Assembly: GCA_020636405.1 (NCBI GenBank) | Contig: JACJXW010000007.1 | Location: forward strand, 1-64,000 | Length of the DNA: 64,000 bases | Direction of reading: 5' to 3' | DNA from: Lewinellaceae bacterium | GTDB taxonomy: Bacteria > Bacteroidota > Bacteroidia > Chitinophagales > Saprospiraceae | Shown here: piece by piece, positions 60,008-64,000 of the stretch | How positions within the stretch are numbered: position 1 is the first letter of the stretch | How the letters are laid out: every line of letters starts with the position of its first letter | Notes under the pieces: model-generated | The model's database searches: none | The model's input: only the letters and a program-made list of their open reading frames with translations | What the model was told of the DNA's origin: nothing | Position numbers and translations under genes: made by a program

Positions 60008-61216
60008 ATGAAAGGAGCGTTTCAAATTGCCAAATTCTTCGGGATCCCTGTACAGGTGCACTGGACCTTTGTGCTGATCTTCGTCTATGTCTTCTATGAA
60101 GGGATGGGCAATTCCATGAGTTGGCTGGAGATGGGCTGGATCATGGTCTTTGTGCTGGCCTTGTTCGTCTGCGTGGTGTTGCATGAGTTTGGCCACGCCC
60201 TTACCGCCCGCCGATTCGGAGTAGACACCCGGGACATCATCCTGTCGCCCATCGGAGGGGTGGCCCGGCTGGACCGGCTGCCGGAGCAGCCCATGCACGA
60301 GTTTCTGGTGGCCATCGCCGGCCCGTTGGTCAATATTGCCATCGGCGTGGTGCTCTCGTTCGTGCCACTGGTCTCGTCAGAAGAAAGCCGACAGAATTTT
60401 GTCAACTTTTTCATGCAGGCCTTCTATCCTCAAAGCAACTTTTTTGTTTCCGACCCTTCCCCCTTTCAGTATTTCATTTTCGGACTGGTGTCCCTGAACA
60501 TAGTACTGGCCATCTTCAACCTGCTTCCTGCCTTTCCAATGGACGGCGGGCGGGTGTTGCGGGCGCTGTTATCCTTACGCCTGGGGCGCCTTCGGGCTAC
60601 CCGGATCGCAGTTTTCATCGGCCAGTTGATCGCTGTACTTCTGGTGGCCTACGGCCTTTGGAACTACCACTACATCACTGCCCTGATCGGCCTGTTCGTC
60701 TTTGTTACCGCCGCCAATGAGTACCGCATGGCCAAGCTCGACGGCGTGCTCGAAAACCACCAGGTGCGGGATGTACTCCGGCCTCAGTTTACCAAACTTT
60801 ATACTCAGGACCCTCTGAGCCTGGCCATGGGGCCGCTCAGCCAGGGAATAGAACGCAACTTCCTGGTTTTCGATGAATGGCAGAACCTGGTCGGCATTTT
60901 GCCCGAAGAACGCATTTTAGAGGCTGCAAAAAACGAGCTGGCGGAAGAGTCTGCACCCCCACTTGCCGGCCAACTCGCCAGCAACAGGTTCGAGGCTATC
61001 CTGGCTTCCGACTCCCTAAAGTCTCTTTTTCCCATTATGCAGTGGAAAGGGCATCGTGTCCTACCGGTTTATGACAAGGGTAAGCTGGTCGGGGTTGTCG
61101 ACAAAAATGCACTGAACAATTTCATTTCCCTCCAGGCAAGGCTCGAAAAGCAAAACAGCCCTTACCGGTTTTGGCAAGGGCTGTTTCGGAGCCGAAACAA
61201 GGCGCAGGAAGGCTAG
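60008..61216 (+). CDS. Site-2-protease-family (M50) membrane zinc protease with C-terminal CBS-like domain
   Basis: 402 residues. Zinc motif LHEFGHALTARRFG with H59, E60 and H63 in a membrane helix. The second motif is NLLPAFPMDGGRVLRALL with D179. IAGPLVNIAIGVVLSFVPL lies between. At least five hydrophobic segments occur up to residue 245. From about 255 the protein is soluble, with VRDVLRPQFTKLYTQDPLSL and VLPVYDKGKLVGVVDKNAL, a degenerate pair of CBS motifs that may sense adenine nucleotides. S2P enzymes cut transmembrane helices of anti-sigma factors or signal peptides; the substrate here is not apparent. Plus-strand single gene. Confidence 0.92.
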   Translation: MKGAFQIAKFFGIPVQVHWTFVLIFVYVFYEGMGNSMSWLEMGWIMVFVLALFVCVVLHEFGHALTARRFGVDTRDIILSPIGGVARLDRLPEQPMHEFLVAIAGPLVNIAIGVVLSFVPLVSSEESRQNFVNFFMQAFYPQSNFFVSDPSPFQYFIFGLVSLNIVLAIFNLLPAFPMDGGRVLRALLSLRLGRLRATRIAVFIGQLIAVLLVAYGLWNYHYITALIGLFVFVTAANEYRMAKLDGVLENHQVRDVLRPQFTKLYTQDPLSLAMGPLSQGIERNFLVFDEWQNLVGILPEERILEAAKNELAEESAPPLAGQLASNRFEAILASDSLKSLFPIMQWKGHRVLPVYDKGKLVGVVDKNALNNFISLQARLEKQNSPYRFWQGLFRSRNKAQEG

Positions 61217-61264
61217 TTCAATTGTACGTTGCGAGTAGTTTTTCCAAAGCGCAACCTGAATGCA

Positions 61265-61798
61265 TTATTCTCCCTTAACGTCCTCCTTAATTCCAAGCTT
61301 AACTTTTACCAACGGCATGACGTCATCGGCATCCTCGGCGAACAGTATGGCATTGAATACACTGGTGTCGAAGATCATGGCATAACCATTCTCCTTAGCC
61401 ACCTCCTTCAGCGCAGTTTCTGCCCGGTCGATGATCGGGCCCAGTAACTCCTGGCGCTTGGCTTCCACTTTCTGGGCAACCTCCTGCTCATATGCCAGGA
61501 TCTCGTCCCTTCGGCTGCTCAGCTCTTTCTCTTTTTGCTGTTGTTGGACAGGAGTAAGGTTTCCACCTTGGGCCTCCTTCAATACAGCTTGGTAATCCTG
61601 CTGGAATTTTTTGGCCATTTCCTCGCCCTTGGCCACCAGCTGCTTTTGGTACGCCTCGAGTTCACTGTTGGCCGATTGTGTCTCTTCCATGGAGGATATC
61701 AGGCCTCCGTAATTCAAATGCCCGTATTTTTCCTGGGCGGAAGACAGCACAACCCCCAAAGCAACAAAGGCAGACAACAAAAGGATCTTTTTCATCAT
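61265..61798 (-). CDS. OmpH/Skp-family periplasmic chaperone
   Basis: I use ATG 61798 (MMKKILLLSAFVALGVVLSSAQ, signal peptide cleaved after SSA); the frame reaches 61855 but would overlap the promoter. 177 residues. After YGHLNYGGLISSMEETQSAN (the family's VDxxxI-like start) comes a long helical hairpin (ELEAYQKQLVAKGEEMAKKF, EKELSSRRDEILAYEQEVAQ) and the C-terminal strand region KENGYAMIFDTSVFNAILFA. Skp-like trimers hold unfolded outer-membrane proteins in their tentacles on the way to BAM. A textbook promoter lies directly upstream. Confidence 0.9.
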   Translation of the reverse strand: MMKKILLLSAFVALGVVLSSAQEKYGHLNYGGLISSMEETQSANSELEAYQKQLVAKGEEMAKKFQQDYQAVLKEAQGGNLTPVQQQQKEKELSSRRDEILAYEQEVAQKVEAKRQELLGPIIDRAETALKEVAKENGYAMIFDTSVFNAILFAEDADDVMPLVKVKLGIKEDVKGE

Positions 61799-61824
61799 TG
61801 GTTTGTATTTGTAAAAAAACACCG

Positions 61825-61856
61825 CAAAGGTAGGCCTAGACGTCAACTTTGCCAAT
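61825..61856 (-). promoter_or_regulatory. Promoter of the OmpH/Skp gene
   Basis: Minus-strand TACCTTTG (61832-61825) matches TAnnTTTG exactly, with TTGG 19 bases upstream. It lies 27 bases before the ATG. Confidence 0.6.
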
Positions 61857-61993
61857 TTTTTGTTCTTAATTTCCTCTTACCACCCTGTTAAATAGTGTTA
61901 TAACCAACTGATTACCAATTCCATTTAAGGCTATTTCCGCTACTCATTCCCGGGCGAGGACAATACGAATAAAAAACAAATTATTTTAATTGT

Positions 61994-62023
61994 TTTGTTT
62001 CAAAACAAAAAGTTTTATATTTG
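61994..62023 (+). promoter_or_regulatory. Bacteroidota consensus promoter of the glucosaminidase gene
   Basis: TTTG (61994-61997), an 18-base spacer and TATATTTG (62016-62023): both boxes match the consensus. The ATG follows 38 bases later. Confidence 0.7.
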
Positions 62024-62061
62024 AGCCAACACCTTCGCTTGTCGATACAAAAAATTGCAAC

Positions 62062-62931
62062 ATGGACCTTACACCTATTCAAAATGTGAAGGCCAGAGCC
62101 TTTCGGGCCAGCCAGCAAGTCAATCAAACCATTCAAAAATACTGGCTTAGGGCGGCCCTGCTCGGCATTGCCCTGTATATGGTTCACGAAAAAGACCTGG
62201 CCATCGACCTCCAGCTGAGCAATATCCCGGCAGCGGCTATCCAGTTGAGCGACATGATAGAACCGCCTATTACAGTGGAAGCGCAACCCGCCAGCCTGCG
62301 GTTTCCGGCGCCGGAAGCAAGGCCTGCCTCTACCGGCAAGCATCCGCCTTCCCGGGAGTTGCCCACCGGGGATGAAAGCCCCAAGGCGGTGAACGTAAGC
62401 AACCTGGCCAATACCTATTCCAATCTCAGCGATAGCCAAAAAGGGGTTCGCAGCGGAGAGGACGAAGCGATACGGGCAGAAAAACGCCGGAAGCAACAGC
62501 AATACGTCAAGCGCTATGCGGAGGTGGCTCAGGCAGAAATGGAAAAGTATGGCATCCCCGCCAGCATTACCCTGGCTCAGGGGCTTCTGGAGAGTAATGT
62601 TGGAGAAAGCAAACTGGCAACACACAATAAGAATCACTTTGGCATCAAGTGTTTTTCCCGCAGTTGCAGGAAAGGCCACTGCAGCAATTTTACCGACGAC
62701 AGCCATAAGGACTTCTTCAGGATCTACAAGAGCAGTTGGGAGAGCTACCGCGCCCATAGCCTGCTGCTCAAAGGTTCCGGCCGATACCAGAAACTGTTCC
62801 AGCTCGGCGGCAGAGACTACCGCGGATGGGCCAATGGCCTTTCAAGAGCCGGTTATGCCACCGATAAGCAATACGGGCAAAAGCTGATCAACCTCATCGA
62901 AGACCTCGATTTGCACCAATATGACCGGTGA
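62062..62931 (+). CDS. N-acetylglucosaminidase-domain (GH73/FlgJ-like) peptidoglycan hydrolase
   Basis: Start ATG 62062 (MDLTPIQNVKARAF), downstream of the promoter; the frame reaches back to 61990 across the promoter boxes. 289 residues. A basic N-terminus and a hydrophobic stretch (YWLRAALLGIALYMV, about 29-43) suggest a membrane anchor. A Pro/Ser-rich linker spans about 75-130. The catalytic domain (about 150-289) has EKYGIPASITLAQGLLESNV, with the catalytic Glu in GLLESNVGES, then HNKNHFGIKC, and FRIYKSSWESYRAHSLLL with YRGWANGLSRAGYATD. It cleaves the glycan backbone, probably for cell-wall remodelling. Its stop is 2 bases from the stop of the convergent CHAT gene. Confidence 0.92.
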   Translation: MDLTPIQNVKARAFRASQQVNQTIQKYWLRAALLGIALYMVHEKDLAIDLQLSNIPAAAIQLSDMIEPPITVEAQPASLRFPAPEARPASTGKHPPSRELPTGDESPKAVNVSNLANTYSNLSDSQKGVRSGEDEAIRAEKRRKQQQYVKRYAEVAQAEMEKYGIPASITLAQGLLESNVGESKLATHNKNHFGIKCFSRSCRKGHCSNFTDDSHKDFFRIYKSSWESYRAHSLLLKGSGRYQKLFQLGGRDYRGWANGLSRAGYATDKQYGQKLINLIEDLDLHQYDR

Positions 62932-62933
62932 GG

Positions 62934-64000
62934 TCAATGCATCCGAACCAGCCAACCAATGAAGATCAGCCCTGCGACAGCTGCAATGATCCAGAATGCA
63001 GGAATACCGGAAGGAACTAGGGGGGCTACCGGCTGGCTATAGGCCAGATAACCCGCCCAGAAATAGGGATGGGCTTTCTGTGGATTATTGCCGTGACGGG
63101 ACAAATAAGCGCACCTGGCTTCCTGAAGGCTTTTGGATACGTCGCCATTAGATTGCCGCAGGTTCAGAAACAGCTCCAACAACTCGGCGGAAGGGCTGCC
63201 TGTTGCCGCCCAGCGGTGAAAAAGAAGCGACTGGCCTCCACTATACTGCAACGCCTCTGCCAGTTGCTGCCACCCGGCGCCTCCAGTGGAATACGGTGCA
63301 ACTGATGCCAGAATATACAAAGCTACCGGCTTTTGCAAGAAATAGGCCTCTTCCAGATACAGGCGGTTGTCGTATGAGCTGTCCTTTTGCTCTAAAAAGG
63401 TTATGAAGGTTTCATCAGGTAAGGCACCGGCCCGGGCATCCAGCGCAAGCAGCAGGACATCCGTAGAGGGAAGGCTTCGAAAAGCACCCTCTCCGGCCAT
63501 AGGCCCTTCCCAGAGATGCCCGTCATGTTCGGCGGCCCAACTTCGGGCCAGCTCAGAAAAATATCCCATTGAAGAGGGGCCATCCGTTAAAGGATAGGCG
63601 CCTTTAACAGCTACCTGCCCTATGGGGGCTGCCTGCACAAAGGCCTCAAAAGGGGATTCGTATTCAAAAGTGGCACGGCCTTCACAGGCATTCTTCAGGG
63701 CTGTAGCGGAATTGTGATAGGATAAGACATCGCTCAGCCCGAGATAAGGCAGCTGAGATATTCCTCCTCCCTGTGGCGCCGGCGGCAACAAGGCCTCAAA
63801 GGGCAACCACTGCAGAATCCCGTGAGGGATCAGGAAAATTTGCTGGCCCGGCTTCCTGGTATGGCCTGGCAACAGTTTTTTATACAGCTCTTTAGCCAGC
63901 GCGGCCATCTTCTGGTAGGCGGCTTCGGAGCTGCTTTCCGGAACAATTCCCGGATCATTGGACACCATCTGGAGAAAGGATTGAAGGCCATTTCGAAAAT
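62934..64000 (-). CDS. CHAT-domain protein, partial (right edge), catalytic dyad lost
   Basis: The frame is open at base 64000, so the N-terminus (in related proteins usually TPR repeats) is outside the window; about 355 codons are visible. Its CHAT features: FLIPHGILQWLPFEALLPPA, LPYLGLSDVLSYHNSATAL, MAGEGAFRSLPSTDVLLLAL, YNRLYLEEAYFLQKPVALYI-like NRLYLEEAYFLQKPVALYIL, and a tail YSGGQSLLFHRWAATGSPSA. The usual catalytic His block (HLATHG) reads LLALDARAG and the Cys block (LSACNTG) reads LASVAPYSTGG, so both residues are gone. The protein ends with a membrane helix (AFWIIAAVAGLIFIGWLV). It is probably a pseudo-protease used as a binding or scaffold module at the inner membrane. Confidence 0.85.
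   Translation of the reverse strand, partial: FRNGLQSFLQMVSNDPGIVPESSSEAAYQKMAALAKELYKKLLPGHTRKPGQQIFLIPHGILQWLPFEALLPPAPQGGGISQLPYLGLSDVLSYHNSATALKNACEGRATFEYESPFEAFVQAAPIGQVAVKGAYPLTDGPSSMGYFSELARSWAAEHDGHLWEGPMAGEGAFRSLPSTDVLLLALDARAGALPDETFITFLEQKDSSYDNRLYLEEAYFLQKPVALYILASVAPYSTGGAGWQQLAEALQYSGGQSLLFHRWAATGSPSAELLELFLNLRQSNGDVSKSLQEARCAYLSRHGNNPQKAHPYFWAGYLAYSQPVAPLVPSGIPAFWIIAAVAGLIFIGWLVRMH

Overview
The window is a moderately GC-rich chromosomal segment from a Bacteroidota bacterium. Evidence is a SusC/SusD pair with a hybrid two-component regulator, two proteins with type IX secretion (T9SS) C-terminal sorting domains, a DUF6913 protein, an MARQKG-type hypothetical, a HYC_CC_PP protein, RNase Y, and promoters with the Bacteroidota -7 box TAnnTTTG. 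The gene set and abundant small intergenic repeats suggest Saprospiria (Saprospiraceae/Lewinellaceae-like); that placement is inference.

Layout. 1-2.2 kb: an AbiEi-type antitoxin cut by the left edge, two Bacteroidota hypotheticals each with a terminator, and tRNA-Asp. 2.6-5.8 kb: accA, a DUF6913 gene overlapping dapA, and a beta-barrel protein. 5.9-16.6 kb: a nutrient-uptake locus of susD and susC (minus strand), a divergent hybrid two-component sensor/regulator, and a beta-helix lipoprotein. 16.7-23.5 kb: Uma2-type nuclease, membrane hydrolase, FadL-family porin, a repeat-rich secreted protein, and proS. 24-28 kb: a 1340-residue double cyclase/ATPase/TPR protein resembling soluble adenylyl cyclase. 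28-32 kb: a minus-strand operon of esterase, leucyl aminopeptidase and ATP-grasp ligase. 32.4-42 kb: ROK kinase, an AT-richer DUF6922/AbiEii toxin-antitoxin pair, a von Willebrand-like protein, two T9SS cargo proteins, a TolB-like protein and a hemolysin III protein. 42.2-52.4 kb: a heavy-metal (probably copper) efflux cassette of HYC_CC_PP, CusA, CusC, CusB, a BNR lipoprotein, an HMA protein and a heavy-metal-binding lipoprotein, interrupted by a four-helix-bundle (S23) gene. 52.5-64 kb: ModA, then pheT - coiled-coil gene - zapA - rny, acyl-CoA dehydrogenase, S2P-type protease, OmpH/Skp, a glucosaminidase, and a CHAT-domain protein cut by the right edge that has lost both catalytic residues.

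The most unusual theme is small palindromic or word-repeat DNA. (a) A 325-bp element at 39983-40307 has 30-bp terminal inverted repeats (29/30 match). (b) A 164-bp near-palindrome at 7515-7678 lies between susC and susD and supplies susC's stop codon. (c) Several intergenic hairpins are built from short repeated words; two with the same words (5822-5942 and inside the 325-bp element) fill convergent gene gaps. (d) G/C-rich palindromes sit in frame inside two proteins: the ATP lid of the hybrid histidine kinase and the linker after a lipoprotein signal. (e) An 11-bp minisatellite (12 units, 47061-47190) is translated as the N-terminal extension of CusC, and an inverted block of the same word ends cusA, so the pair brackets the S23 gene in the metal operon.

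All function calls rest on reading translated sequence and family knowledge; no database search was run.
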